Source: JADJPO01 sp046330955
Lineage (GTDB): Bacteria; Actinomycetota; Actinomycetes; Actinomycetales; Kineosporiaceae
Assembly (NCBI GenBank): GCA_046330955.1
Contig: JAXLRT010000008.1
Coordinates: 62,001 to 126,000 of the forward strand
Length of the DNA stretch: 64,000 nucleotides
Direction of reading: 5' to 3'
In this document: positions 51,898 through 59,704 of the stretch, piece after piece
How the letters are laid out: each line of letters begins with the position of its first letter
Position numbering within the stretch: the stretch's first letter is position 1
Notes under the pieces: model-generated
What the model was told of the DNA's origin: nothing
What the model saw: only the letters and a program-made list of their open reading frames with translations
Database searches by the model: none
Program-made: the position numbers and the translations under genes

Positions 51898-52920
51898 TCA
51901 GTGACGCAACGACTCGTCGGCCACCAGCCGCCGCATGATCTTGCGGACCGCCATGCCGGCGGCGTCCGCCGAGACGTTGACGTCCGGCCTGGCGCCGTCC
52001 CGGTCGAGCACCTGCTGCATGGTCTCGAGGATCGCCTGCACGCTGCGGTAGTACCGCTCGAAGATCGGCAACAGGGTCGCGCTGGTGGCCTCGTCGAGGG
52101 CGGCGTTGCGGCTCACCCGCCAGGCGTGGCGCGTCGTCCGGTCGTCGATCGGGGTGAGCGCATGGGTGAACACGAAACTCAGCGCCGGCTGCGCCCCCCG
52201 GCCCGCCTCCGGCAACACGTCCCAGCGGTCGACCCAGAGCCCCGGCGAGACGAATCGGCCCTCCTCGCGCTGCTCGTGCCGGGCCTCGACGGGCAGGCCG
52301 AACGCCCGGGCGTGCCAGGCCGCCAGCGGCGCGGGGTCGAAGCTGCGCCAGAACCGCACCGAGGTCTCACTGACCTCGACCTCGAGCGGCGGCGGCGTGG
52401 CCGCGGTGAGCACCGGCGGGGCGATGTACTCGTCGACCACGGCGACGTGGCTGATGTCGGCGAAGTTGTCCTGCAGCACCTCGAGCGCCGCTGCGGTCTG
52501 CCACTCCTGCCCGAAGGTGGCCCAGTCGGGCGAGGTGAGCCAGGGCGCCTGCGGCGGCGGACGCAACGCCGCCGAGTCGGCCGTGCCCACCCACACCCAG
52601 ACGAACGCGCCGTCGTCGTGCACCGGGAAGGACCGCACCCTGGCCCCCACGGGCACCCGCTCCTGCGTCGGCACCCGCCGGCACGCGCCGTCCGGGCCGT
52701 AGGCGAAGCCGGTGTAACCCGAGACGATCAAGTCGCCGTCCAGCCGGCCCAGACTGAGCGGATACGGGCGGTGGGCGCAGCGGTCCTCCAGGGCCACGAC
52801 CGCGCCCGCCGTGGTGCGGAACAGCACGACGGACTCGCCGAGCACGCGGCGTCCGATCGGCACCCGGCCGACCTCGGTGGACGACGCGGCGGCGTACCAG
52901 GCCTGGCGCGGAGCAGTCAT
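51898..52920 (-). CDS. Rieske-type oxygenase alpha-subunit-like protein with altered metal ligands
   Basis: The protein has 340 residues from ATG 52920. The layout matches VanA-like Rieske oxygenases: an N-terminal Rieske domain, then a catalytic domain. The first ligand pair is present (EDRCAHRPYPLSLG). The second pair, normally C-x-Y-H, reads IVSGYTGFAYG, so Cys is Ser and His is Thr. At the mononuclear iron site, N-x-x-D-x-x-H-x4-H appears as DNFADISHVAVVDEYI, with Asp in place of the second His. The codons are unambiguous. It follows the reductase in one operon, so an electron-transfer role is expected, but a normal [2Fe-2S] cluster is doubtful. Confidence 0.85.
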   Translation of the reverse strand: MTAPRQAWYAAASSTEVGRVPIGRRVLGESVVLFRTTAGAVVALEDRCAHRPYPLSLGRLDGDLIVSGYTGFAYGPDGACRRVPTQERVPVGARVRSFPVHDDGAFVWVWVGTADSAALRPPPQAPWLTSPDWATFGQEWQTAAALEVLQDNFADISHVAVVDEYIAPPVLTAATPPPLEVEVSETSVRFWRSFDPAPLAAWHARAFGLPVEARHEQREEGRFVSPGLWVDRWDVLPEAGRGAQPALSFVFTHALTPIDDRTTRHAWRVSRNAALDEATSATLLPIFERYYRSVQAILETMQQVLDRDGARPDVNVSADAAGMAVRKIMRRLVADESLRH

Positions 52921-52932
52921 CGCACTACCTTT

Positions 52933-52968
52933 CCCACGTCCGGTCCCACGTCCGGTCCCACGTCCGGT
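52933..52968. repeat. Three tandem 12-bp repeats
   Basis: CCCACGTCCGGT is repeated three times without interruption in the gap between the reductase stop and the Rieske start. A copy-number-variable tract just upstream of the ribosome site could tune translation. Confidence 0.8.
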
Positions 52969-52973
52969 CGCCA

Positions 52974-53954
52974 TCACAGGTCCAGCGTCAGGCGCTCGCC
53001 CCGACACCGCGAGACGCAGATCATCATGTACTCGTTCTCCTCCTGCTCCTCGGCGCTCAGCACCGAGTCACGGTGGTCGACCTCACCGTCCAGGACGCCG
53101 GTCTCACAGGTACCGCAGACGCCCTTCAGGCACGAGCCGAGCACGCTCACCCCGGCCGCCCGGACGGCGTCGAAGATCGAGGTGTCGGCCGCCACCGGCA
53201 CGGTGATGCCCGAGCGCTGCAGCACCACCTCGAACCCGCTGTCGCCCCCCTCGGCCGCCACGACCGGCTTGGCGCCGAACCGCTCCAGGTGTAACGCCCC
53301 GGCCGGCCAGGCGGTGCAGCGGTCCTCGACCGCGGCCAGCAGCGGCTCGGGGCCACAGCAGTAGACCAGGGTGTCGGGCGCCGGTGTGCCCAGGATCGTG
53401 GCCAGGTCGAGCAACCCGGACTCGTCCTGAGGCACCAGGGTGACCCGGTCGGCAGCGCCGGTCAGAGCGTCGAGCTCATCGGTGAACGCCATCGAGGCCC
53501 GGCTGCGACCGCCGTAGTAGAGGTGCCAGTCGGCGCCGGCCGCCTGGGCCGCGGCGAGCATGGGCAGCACCGGGGTGATGCCGATGCCGCCGGCGATGAA
53601 GATGTAGCGCGGCGCGGCCACCAACGCGAAGTGGTTGCGCGGGCCGCGAACCCGCACCGTGCTGCCCGGCGCCAGGTGGTCGTGCACGTAGACCGATCCG
53701 CCCTGACCGGCGGCCTCGCGCAGGACGGCGACGCGCCAGCTCGTGGCGTCCGACGGGCTGCCGCACAGCGAGTACTGCCGGGTGAGGTCGTCGGTGAGCA
53801 CCAGGTCGACATGTGCGCCGGGCGTCCAGTCCGGCAGCGGGGAGGAATCGGGTGCGGCCAGGGTGAGCGCGACGACGCCCTCGGCGACCTCGCGCCGCTC
53901 GCGCACCACGAGGTCGGCCTCGTGTTCCCTGACGTGCGTCTGGGTGATCGTCAT
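52974..53954 (-). CDS. Phthalate-dioxygenase-reductase/VanB-type oxidoreductase
   Basis: The protein has 326 residues from ATG 53954. It comprises a flavin-binding barrel (RQYSLCGSPSDATSWRVAVL), an NAD-binding domain (YIFIAGGIGITPVLPML, YCCGPEPLL) and a C-terminal plant-type [2Fe-2S] ferredoxin (GSCLKGVCGTCETGVLDGEV, then MICVSRC) with four Cys ligands. It passes electrons from NADH to a Rieske oxygenase. It is the first gene of the reductase-Rieske operon, with operator site 3 about 19 bp upstream. It might also serve the P450. Confidence 0.94.
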   Translation of the reverse strand: MTITQTHVREHEADLVVRERREVAEGVVALTLAAPDSSPLPDWTPGAHVDLVLTDDLTRQYSLCGSPSDATSWRVAVLREAAGQGGSVYVHDHLAPGSTVRVRGPRNHFALVAAPRYIFIAGGIGITPVLPMLAAAQAAGADWHLYYGGRSRASMAFTDELDALTGAADRVTLVPQDESGLLDLATILGTPAPDTLVYCCGPEPLLAAVEDRCTAWPAGALHLERFGAKPVVAAEGGDSGFEVVLQRSGITVPVAADTSIFDAVRAAGVSVLGSCLKGVCGTCETGVLDGEVDHRDSVLSAEEQEENEYMMICVSRCRGERLTLDL

Positions 53955-53972
53955 CGCACCATCCGTTCGATT

Positions 53973-53988
53973 CGTTCGGATGCAAACG
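53973..53988. promoter_or_regulatory. Shared operator site 3 (CGTTCG-GATG-CAAACG)
   Basis: Reads CGTTTG-CATC-CGAACG on the minus strand, upstream of the reductase-Rieske operon. An extra CGTTCG half-site lies at 53964-53969. Confidence 0.7.
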
Positions 53989-54048
53989 GTAAGGGCTGGC
54001 CGGACCGCGAGCAAGGGTGCGCGCACGACGGAGGGGCGCCGCTCGAGT

Positions 54049-54064
54049 CGTTCGGCCGCGAACG
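54049..54064. promoter_or_regulatory. Shared operator site 4 (CGTTCG-GCCG-CGAACG)
   Basis: A perfect 16-bp palindrome 46 bp upstream of the amidotransferase gene, 60 bp from site 3 in the divergent promoter region. Confidence 0.7.
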
Positions 54065-54110
54065 TCCTGACATGATGACCCGGCCGCACCCGACCGTCGC
54101 CGGAGGGATC

Positions 54111-54818
54111 ATGAAGCGCACCGCCCTGCTGATCGAGCACGACGCGTACACGCGCCCGGCTCTGGTCGGCGAGGCGCTCGAGCGCAACGGGTACGACGTC
54201 GTCCGGCGGCTCGTCGTCCCCGAGGATCGGTTCCACACCCCCGACGTCCAGCACGAGTTCCCCGACCCGCGCGCGTGGGACCTCATCGTGCCCATGGGTG
54301 CACCCTGGTCGGTCGATGATCACGCCACCATCGGCAGCTGGATCCGCGACGAACTCGACATGCTGGCCACCGCCCATGCCGAGGGAGTACCGGTGCTCGG
54401 TATCTGCTTCGGCGGCCAGGCGATGTCGGTGGCACTGGGCGGCGGCGTCCAGCGGGCCGGGCAGTGGGAGATCGGCTGGGGTGAGATCGGGACGGACGAT
54501 GCCTCGCTGGTGGGTCCGGGGCCGTGGTTCCAGTTCCACAAGGACGCCATGGTGCTGCCGCCGGGCGCGATCGAGATCGCCCGCAATGCCGTGTGCCCGC
54601 AGGCCTGGCGGGCCGGCCGCACCCTCGCCGTCCAGTTCCACCCCGAGCTCACCCTGGAGGTGCTCGACCTGTGGCTGGCCAACGGCGGCGCCGAGGTGCT
54701 CGAGGCCGAGGGGCTGGACGTCGAGGCGGTGCGTCGCCAGACCGAGACCACCGCCGCAGCCGCGCGATCACGCACGGTCACTCTGGTTGAATCCTTCCTC
54801 GAGCGGATCGCGCACTGA
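54111..54818 (+). CDS. Class I glutamine amidotransferase-domain protein
   Basis: The protein has 235 residues from ATG 54111, with GGAGGG 4 bases upstream. The triad is visible: Cys in VPVLGICFGGQAMSVALGGG and His/Glu in LAVQFHPELT. It begins MKRTALLIEHDAYTRPALVG and is of the GuaA-N-like standalone type, similar in layout to the amidotransferase that accompanies aniline gamma-glutamylation (TdnT/AtdA2). It is divergent from the reductase-Rieske operon with a shared operator region and lies upstream of an amine/amino-acid permease. It is likely a hydrolase of gamma-glutamyl amides or ammonia donor; uncertain. Confidence 0.88.
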   Translation: MKRTALLIEHDAYTRPALVGEALERNGYDVVRRLVVPEDRFHTPDVQHEFPDPRAWDLIVPMGAPWSVDDHATIGSWIRDELDMLATAHAEGVPVLGICFGGQAMSVALGGGVQRAGQWEIGWGEIGTDDASLVGPGPWFQFHKDAMVLPPGAIEIARNAVCPQAWRAGRTLAVQFHPELTLEVLDLWLANGGAEVLEAEGLDVEAVRRQTETTAAAARSRTVTLVESFLERIAH

Positions 54819-54971
54819 CGTGCGGCATGTCCGACATGATCACGATCGCCGAGCCCGTTCGGGTGATCGAGTGATCGATGTCGCTGCTGGCAAACGTGAC
54901 GGAGCGCAATCTAGACTCGCGCCCGCACGGGTGTGCTCCGAGTCACACCTGACCTGAGGAAAGGGATCCCG

Positions 54972-56456
54972 GTGGCCCAGCAAAAGGCAGCGCCGAACCG
55001 GCTTGAAGGCAAGCTCACCCTCATCGATGCAACGGCCCAGTCCATCGGCTTCATGGGCCCCGTGTTCTCGATGGCGTTCCTCGTGCCGCTGTTGGTCGGC
55101 ATGAACGCCTCCGAGAAGGGTGCCGGCATGGCCGCACCGCTGGCGGTGTTGCTCGCCGCCGTCGGGGTGCTCGGCCTGGGCTGGATCGTCTCCGAGTACG
55201 CCCGGCGCATCGCCGCCGCCGGTTCGCTGTACGACTACATCAGCGACGGCTTCGGCTCCCGCGTGGGCGCCGCGTTCGGCTTCCTCTACTACGGCGGCAT
55301 CCTGGGCCTGGGCGCCGGGCTGCTGGTGCTGATCGGCGGCACCGTGCACGACACCCTGCAGGCCGAGTTCGGCCATGCGCTGCTGCCCGAGGGCGTCTGG
55401 GACGTGCTGCTGCTGATCGTCGTCGGCTGGGTGCTCTACATGGGCGTGGCCCTGTCGACCCGTACCCAGCTGGTGCTGGCCATGGTCTCGATCGCCGCCG
55501 TGCTGCTGTTCGCCCTGTACGTGATCGCCAAGGTCGGCGGCAAGAACGACGTGGTGACGGCGTTCAACCCCTCGGCCTCGACCACCGGCGGCTTCAACGG
55601 CATCTTCTTCGGCGTGCTGTACGGCGTGCTGCTGTTCACCGGGTTCGAGACCGCCGCCAACCTCGGTGAGGAGACCACCCACCCCAAGCGCGACATCCCG
55701 CGGGCCGTCCTGATCTCGGTGCTGACCATCGCCGGGTTCTACGTGCTGGTCACCTACGCCCAGGTCGCCGGGTACGGCTTCAACATGGACAACCTCGGTG
55801 CGAACGCCGGCGCACCGCTGTTCGGCCTGGCCGGCGGCGGCGACGGCGGCTTCGGGTCGACCGGGATCCGCATCCTGATCGAGCTCATGGTCGTCCTGGA
55901 CATGCTGGCCGTGCTGATCGGTGTCTCGGTGGCCGCCTCGCGCGGCATCTTCGCCCTGGCCCGCGACAAGCGCCTGCCGCACGGTCTGGCCACCATCTCC
56001 TCGCGCAACACCCCGCTCAACGCCACCGTCCTGGTGGTGGGCCTGTACGCCGTACTGGTGCTGGTCACCCTGTTCATCCCGAGCTTCGTGGCCCAGTCGA
56101 CCCCGGACGGCCCGCTGCCGCACTACGTGGCGGTCTTCTACTGGTTCTCGACCCTGGGCAGCGTCAGCCTGGCCACCATCTACCTGGTGATGTCGATCGG
56201 CGCCTACTGGGGCCTGGCCGACCACCCCAACCGCGCCGGGGTCTACCTGGCCGCCACCGTCGGCACCCTGGTCACCGCGGCCGCGCTCTTCGGCGCGATC
56301 TACAAGGTGCCGGCGCCGCTGATCTACGCCGCCTACACCGCCCTCGGCATGCTGATCGTCGGTGCCATCCTCACCGTGGTCTTCCCCGGTGAGGACCACG
56401 TCGGCGACCAGTGGGAACCCCTGGCCGAGGCCGACCACGGCCCGCAGAAGCTCTGA
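54972..56456 (+). CDS. APC-family amino acid/amine permease
   Basis: The protein has 494 residues from GTG 54972, after GGAAAGGG. It has twelve or so hydrophobic helices. TM1 carries the substrate-binding unwound motif (DATAQSIGFMGPVFSMAFLV), IVSEYARRIAAAGSLYDYIS follows TM2, and TM6 is FGVLYGVLLFTGFETAANLGEE. It is a proton-coupled importer of amino acids, polyamines or related amines. The position after the amidotransferase and within the regulon suggests uptake of the pathway's amine (PuuP analogue). A strong terminator follows. Confidence 0.93.
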   Translation: MAQQKAAPNRLEGKLTLIDATAQSIGFMGPVFSMAFLVPLLVGMNASEKGAGMAAPLAVLLAAVGVLGLGWIVSEYARRIAAAGSLYDYISDGFGSRVGAAFGFLYYGGILGLGAGLLVLIGGTVHDTLQAEFGHALLPEGVWDVLLLIVVGWVLYMGVALSTRTQLVLAMVSIAAVLLFALYVIAKVGGKNDVVTAFNPSASTTGGFNGIFFGVLYGVLLFTGFETAANLGEETTHPKRDIPRAVLISVLTIAGFYVLVTYAQVAGYGFNMDNLGANAGAPLFGLAGGGDGGFGSTGIRILIELMVVLDMLAVLIGVSVAASRGIFALARDKRLPHGLATISSRNTPLNATVLVVGLYAVLVLVTLFIPSFVAQSTPDGPLPHYVAVFYWFSTLGSVSLATIYLVMSIGAYWGLADHPNRAGVYLAATVGTLVTAAALFGAIYKVPAPLIYAAYTALGMLIVGAILTVVFPGEDHVGDQWEPLAEADHGPQKL

Positions 56457-56478
56457 TCGACGCCTCGATCACGAGCCC

Positions 56479-56521
56479 GAGAGGGGCTCGTCCGACCCGA
56501 CGGGTGGGACGAGCCCCTCTC
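56479..56521 (+). terminator. Terminator after APC permease
   Basis: GAGAGGGGCTCGTCC (56479-56493) pairs exactly with GGACGAGCCCCTCTC (56507-56521) around a 13-base loop. Confidence 0.85.
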
Positions 56522-56540
56522 GTCGTGTCGGGGCCGGTTC

Positions 56541-56590
56541 GGCCCCTGATCGGCCCTGATCGGCCCTGATCGGCCCTGATCGGCTCTGCC
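56541..56590. repeat. Tandem 10-bp repeats
   Basis: CGGCCCTGAT occurs three times exactly (56551-56580), flanked by one imperfect unit on each side, just before the VapC stop. Confidence 0.8.
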
Positions 56591-56593
56591 GGT

Positions 56594-56971
56594 TCAGATC
56601 CGGACGACGCGTGCCGGGATGCCGCGGGCCTCGACGAGTGCCGTGAGATCCGTCGGGTCCGTGGTCAGGATCTGATCACCCGGCAGCACCAGCAACGCCA
56701 GCAGGGCATCGACGACATCCGAGGTGGCGGTGGCGGCGAGCAGCTCACCCGCCGACCGGGCGTCGTCCAGGGATGCGGGTTGCACATCGATCATGGGAAG
56801 CGCGCGGGCCAGCGCGGCCTGGCGCGCGCCGGCTCGCCACACCTGGCCCACCACCGGTGCGGTGGTCACCAGTTCTGCGCCGGCGCGACGACCCAGCTCG
56901 ATCAGCCCGGCGACGCGGCGATCTCGACGATCGATGCCGATCAAGGCCCCGGCGTCGAGAACCAGCCTCAC
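56594..56971 (-). CDS. vapC: PIN-domain toxin (VapC-like)
   Basis: The protein has 125 residues from GTG 56971, overlapping the antitoxin stop (GTGA). The PIN motifs are RLVLDAGALIGIDRRD (first Asp), APVVGQVWRAGA (Glu expected; Gln seen at VVGQVW), ATSDVVDALLALLVL (Asp) and QILTTDPTDL (last Asp). It is an Mg-dependent ribonuclease by family. The possible Glu-to-Gln change at the second acidic position may weaken activity or reflect a family variant with another acid. It is the second gene of a toxin-antitoxin pair. Confidence 0.85.
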   Translation of the reverse strand: MRLVLDAGALIGIDRRDRRVAGLIELGRRAGAELVTTAPVVGQVWRAGARQAALARALPMIDVQPASLDDARSAGELLAATATSDVVDALLALLVLPGDQILTTDPTDLTALVEARGIPARVVRI

Positions 56972-57243
56972 GCCGAGCTCCCCCGGCCGTCGCCGGGACG
57001 CGACGGGGGTAGGTAGACCGCACCGGTCTCGGCGGCCAGCGCACGCAGTTCGTCCTCGGTGAAGGCCCCGTGGTCGGCCTGGTACCGCTCCAACCACACG
57101 TCGGCCAGCCGGCCCCGAACCCATGCTTCCAGAGCGCTGCTGACCACTCCCGAGAAGGATTGACCGGTGGCCTCGGCAACCTGCTGGGCGGCCTGCCGCA
57201 CCTGGGTCGGGAGGGAGACGGTCACTCGCTCGACGGCAGTCAT
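56968..57243 (-). CDS. Ribbon-helix-helix antitoxin (VapB-like)
   Basis: The protein has 91 residues from ATG 57243. ERVTVSLPTQVRQAAQQVAE and GQSFSGVVSSALEAWVRGRL form the ribbon-helix-helix domain. The acidic C-terminal half (YQADHGAFTEDELRALAAET) would bind the toxin. The stop overlaps the toxin GTG by 4 bases. Confidence 0.88.
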   Translation of the reverse strand: MTAVERVTVSLPTQVRQAAQQVAEATGQSFSGVVSSALEAWVRGRLADVWLERYQADHGAFTEDELRALAAETGAVYLPPSRPGDGRGSSA

Positions 57244-57279
57244 ACTCGACAGCTTACGTCGATGTGAACGCGGCGGGTC

Positions 57280-58080
57280 TCAGTCGGTGAAGGCGATGGT
57301 GGGCAGGTCGACGGCGGTGGCGCCGCCGTCCACCGGGATCACGGCACCGCTGACGGCCGAGGACGCCGGCCCGGCCAGGAAGCAGATCACCTCGGCGACC
57401 TCCTCGGCGGTGATCGGCCGGCCCAGCGGGGTGTGACGCGTCGCCAGGGCGTAGGCCGCCTCGCGGTCCGGCAGACCCTGCTGGACGGCGAGCGCGTCCA
57501 TCTCGCCGTCGGCCATCGGGGTACGCACCCACCCCGGGCAGACCGCGTTGGCCCGCACGCCGGACGCGCCGAAGTCGCGCGCCAGCGAACGGGTCAGCCC
57601 GACCAGGGCGTGCTTGGCCACGGTGTACGGCGCCAGCTCGGGCGGCGCCGCCAGGCCGGCCAGCGAACTCACCACCACGATCGCCCCGCGCTCGGCGATC
57701 AGGGCCGGCAGGCACGCCCGGGACGCCACGACCGCGGTCATCAGGTTCACCTGCAACGCCTCGTGCCAGGCCGCCGGCTCGACGTCGAGCACGCTGCCGG
57801 TGCCCTCGCCCCCCGCATTGGCGATCAGCGCGTCGAGCCGGCCGAACCGGGACGTCGCGGCGTCCACCACGGCCCGCACGGCCTCCAGGTCGGCGGCGTC
57901 GGCGGGCAGCGCCAGCGCCGCCTCGCCGAGCGTGGCGGCCACCTCCGCCAGCGGTTCCGGACGGCGCCCGGTCAGCACCACCCGGCCACCGCGACTCACC
58001 CAGGCCCGGGCGGTGGCGGCGCCGATGCCGGTGCCGGCCCCGGTGATCAGCGCGACCGATGCGGGCAACGACGAGGTCAC
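57280..58080 (-). CDS. Short-chain dehydrogenase/reductase
   Basis: The protein has 266 residues, overlapping the stop of the preceding LLM gene by 4 bases. Classical SDR motifs are ALITGAGTGIGAATARAW (NAD(P)-binding), DALIANAGGEG, VVVSSLAGLAAPPELAPYTVAKHALVGLTR (Ser-Tyr-x3-Lys triad) and NAVCPGWVRTPM. The Arg after strand 2 (LTGRRPEP) suggests NADPH. It is co-transcribed with the LLM oxidoreductase; the substrate is unknown, and a hydroxy/keto interconversion in the same catabolic regulon is plausible. Confidence 0.93.
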   Translation of the reverse strand: MTSSLPASVALITGAGTGIGAATARAWVSRGGRVVLTGRRPEPLAEVAATLGEAALALPADAADLEAVRAVVDAATSRFGRLDALIANAGGEGTGSVLDVEPAAWHEALQVNLMTAVVASRACLPALIAERGAIVVVSSLAGLAAPPELAPYTVAKHALVGLTRSLARDFGASGVRANAVCPGWVRTPMADGEMDALAVQQGLPDREAAYALATRHTPLGRPITAEEVAEVICFLAGPASSAVSGAVIPVDGGATAVDLPTIAFTD

Positions 58081-59033
58081 GACAACAGGCGTTCGGTGCG
58101 GGCGACGACCTCACGGCAGAAGTCCCCCACCCCGGCCGGGTCGTCGATGAACTGGCTCGGCTTGATGCAGAAGGTGCCGAAGCCCAGCGCCACCTGTTCG
58201 GGGATCGCCTCCAGCGCCTCGCCGAGATCGGCGCACGAGGTGTCGTCGGGGAAGCGCGCCCGGGTGCCGCCGATCATCTCCATCGAGGCCGCGGTGCGCC
58301 CGGCGTCCTGCATCGCATCGGCCAGGTGCACCAGCATCGCCGGGGTCGGCCGGCCGAGCGGGTTGTAGCCCGAACCGTGACGCACCAGGCGCCGCACCAG
58401 GGCCGGGTGCAGGGTCTCGCCACCGAACCACAGCGGCGGCCCCTCGGCTCGGGCCGGGCCCGGCGAGATCCACACGTCGTCGAACGCGTAGAACCGGCCG
58501 CGATGGCTCACCGGCTCGTCCTTGGTGCAGGCCCGCCACACGGCGTCCCAGATCTCGAGCTGTTCGTCCAGCCGGGCACCACGCTCGGCGAAGGGCACCC
58601 CGAGCGCCGCGTACTCGTCGCGGTGCCAGCTCACCGTGGGTTGCACCACGAGCCGGCCGCCGCTGAGCCGGTCGAGGGTGGCGAAGTCCTTGGCCAGCAG
58701 CAACGGGTGGCGCAGCGGCGAGATCACGGCCGAGGCGATCAGCCGGATCCGTTCGGTGCACGCGGCAACCCCGGCCAGCATCAACAGGGACGACGGCCAC
58801 GGCGTCGCGGGGTCCTGGTTGCCGGGCAGGGCGTACTCGCGAGGGTTGGCCATGCGGCCGGCGCTGCCCGCGCTCAGCCCGAGGACGACGTGCTCGCTGG
58901 TCATGACACCGTCGAACCCGGCGTCCTCGGCCTCGCGGGCCCACCGCACCACGGTGGTCAGCATGTCTCGGGGCGCTCCGCCCGCGAGCATGGTCCAGTT
59001 CTCGGTCAACACCAGGACGAATCGGGGCAGCAC
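58077..59033 (-). CDS. LLM-class flavin-dependent oxidoreductase
   Basis: The protein has 318 residues from an initiation codon at 59033. The luciferase-like barrel shows REAEDAGFDGVMTSEHVVLG, RIRLIASAVISPLRHPLLLAKDFATLDRLSGGRLVV, FAERGARLDEQLEIW and PLWFGGETLHPALVRRLVRHGSGYNPLG. The pattern fits F420-dependent members of the family. It is the first gene of the LLM-SDR operon, divergent from MarR paralogue 2, so probably controlled by it. It does not resemble the left-edge LLM protein closely enough to suggest recent duplication. Confidence 0.9.
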   Translation of the reverse strand: MLPRFVLVLTENWTMLAGGAPRDMLTTVVRWAREAEDAGFDGVMTSEHVVLGLSAGSAGRMANPREYALPGNQDPATPWPSSLLMLAGVAACTERIRLIASAVISPLRHPLLLAKDFATLDRLSGGRLVVQPTVSWHRDEYAALGVPFAERGARLDEQLEIWDAVWRACTKDEPVSHRGRFYAFDDVWISPGPARAEGPPLWFGGETLHPALVRRLVRHGSGYNPLGRPTPAMLVHLADAMQDAGRTAASMEMIGGTRARFPDDTSCADLGEALEAIPEQVALGFGTFCIKPSQFIDDPAGVGDFCREVVARTERLLS

Positions 59034-59060
59034 GTCGCCCAGTATGAGCCCGAGCCGCCG

Positions 59061-59080
59061 ACCTGCCTAGGATCTAGGTG
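59061..59080. promoter_or_regulatory. Palindrome between LLM gene and MarR paralogue 2
   Basis: ACCTGCCTAGGATCTAGGTG contains CCTAG-GAT-CTAGG with near-symmetric flanks, in the short divergent promoter region. It is a candidate MarR-2 operator and unlike the CGTTYG-N4-CGAACG sites. Confidence 0.45.
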
Positions 59081-59133
59081 TCTCGCCGGACGAGGTGAGT
59101 CGGCACGTGGTCGACACACATCGGGAGGGGATC

Positions 59134-59661
59134 ATGACCGGCCAGTACACCTTGGACCAGACCGAACACGCCGTCTCCGAGCGCCTGAGCGGCTTACCGG
59201 TCGATCACCAGGCCATGGCGGCCATCGGGGGTCTCTACCGCGCCGCCGGCGCCGTGCGTAACCACTTCGAGCGCGCCGTCCTCGCCGGGTACGACCTCAC
59301 CTGGACGGGGTGGGTGGTGCTCTGGGTGGTCTGGGTCTGGAAGGACATCGAGACCCGGCACGCGGCGTCCGAGGCAGGCATCACCAAGTCGACGTTGACC
59401 GGCGTGGTCAAGACCCTCGAAGCGCGCGGGCTGATGCGGCGGCGCACCCATCCGGGCGATGGCCGCCGCGTGATCCTGTCGCTGACCCCGCAGGCCACCG
59501 ACCTGATGGTCGAGCTGTTCCCGAAGCTCAACGCGCTGGAGGTGGCCGTGGTCGGTTCGCTGAGCGAGGGCGAATTGAGCGCCCTGGTCTCGGCCCTGCG
59601 CGCGATCGTGCTCGGGCTGGAGTCGGACGGCGAACCGCCGGATCTGCACCTGCCGGCCTGA
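59134..59661 (+). CDS. MarR-family regulator (paralogue 2)
   Basis: The protein has 175 residues from ATG 59134, with GGGAGGGG 4 bases upstream; an upstream in-frame start at 59095 lacks a ribosome site. The winged helix is LTWTGWVVLWVVWVWKDIET, AGITKSTLTGVVKTLEARGL and THPGDGRRVILSLTPQA. It is clearly paralogous to the MarR at 42692. It is divergent from the LLM-SDR operon. Confidence 0.92.
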   Translation: MTGQYTLDQTEHAVSERLSGLPVDHQAMAAIGGLYRAAGAVRNHFERAVLAGYDLTWTGWVVLWVVWVWKDIETRHAASEAGITKSTLTGVVKTLEARGLMRRRTHPGDGRRVILSLTPQATDLMVELFPKLNALEVAVVGSLSEGELSALVSALRAIVLGLESDGEPPDLHLPA

Positions 59662-59704
59662 CAGCGACTGCCTGACAGCGTCAGTACGAGCCGACCCGAA
59701 AGCG

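Noticed and set aside
56541..56590. CRISPR-like array of 10-bp units
   Set aside because: Units are contiguous with no spacers and no cas genes are nearby; it is a simple tandem repeat.
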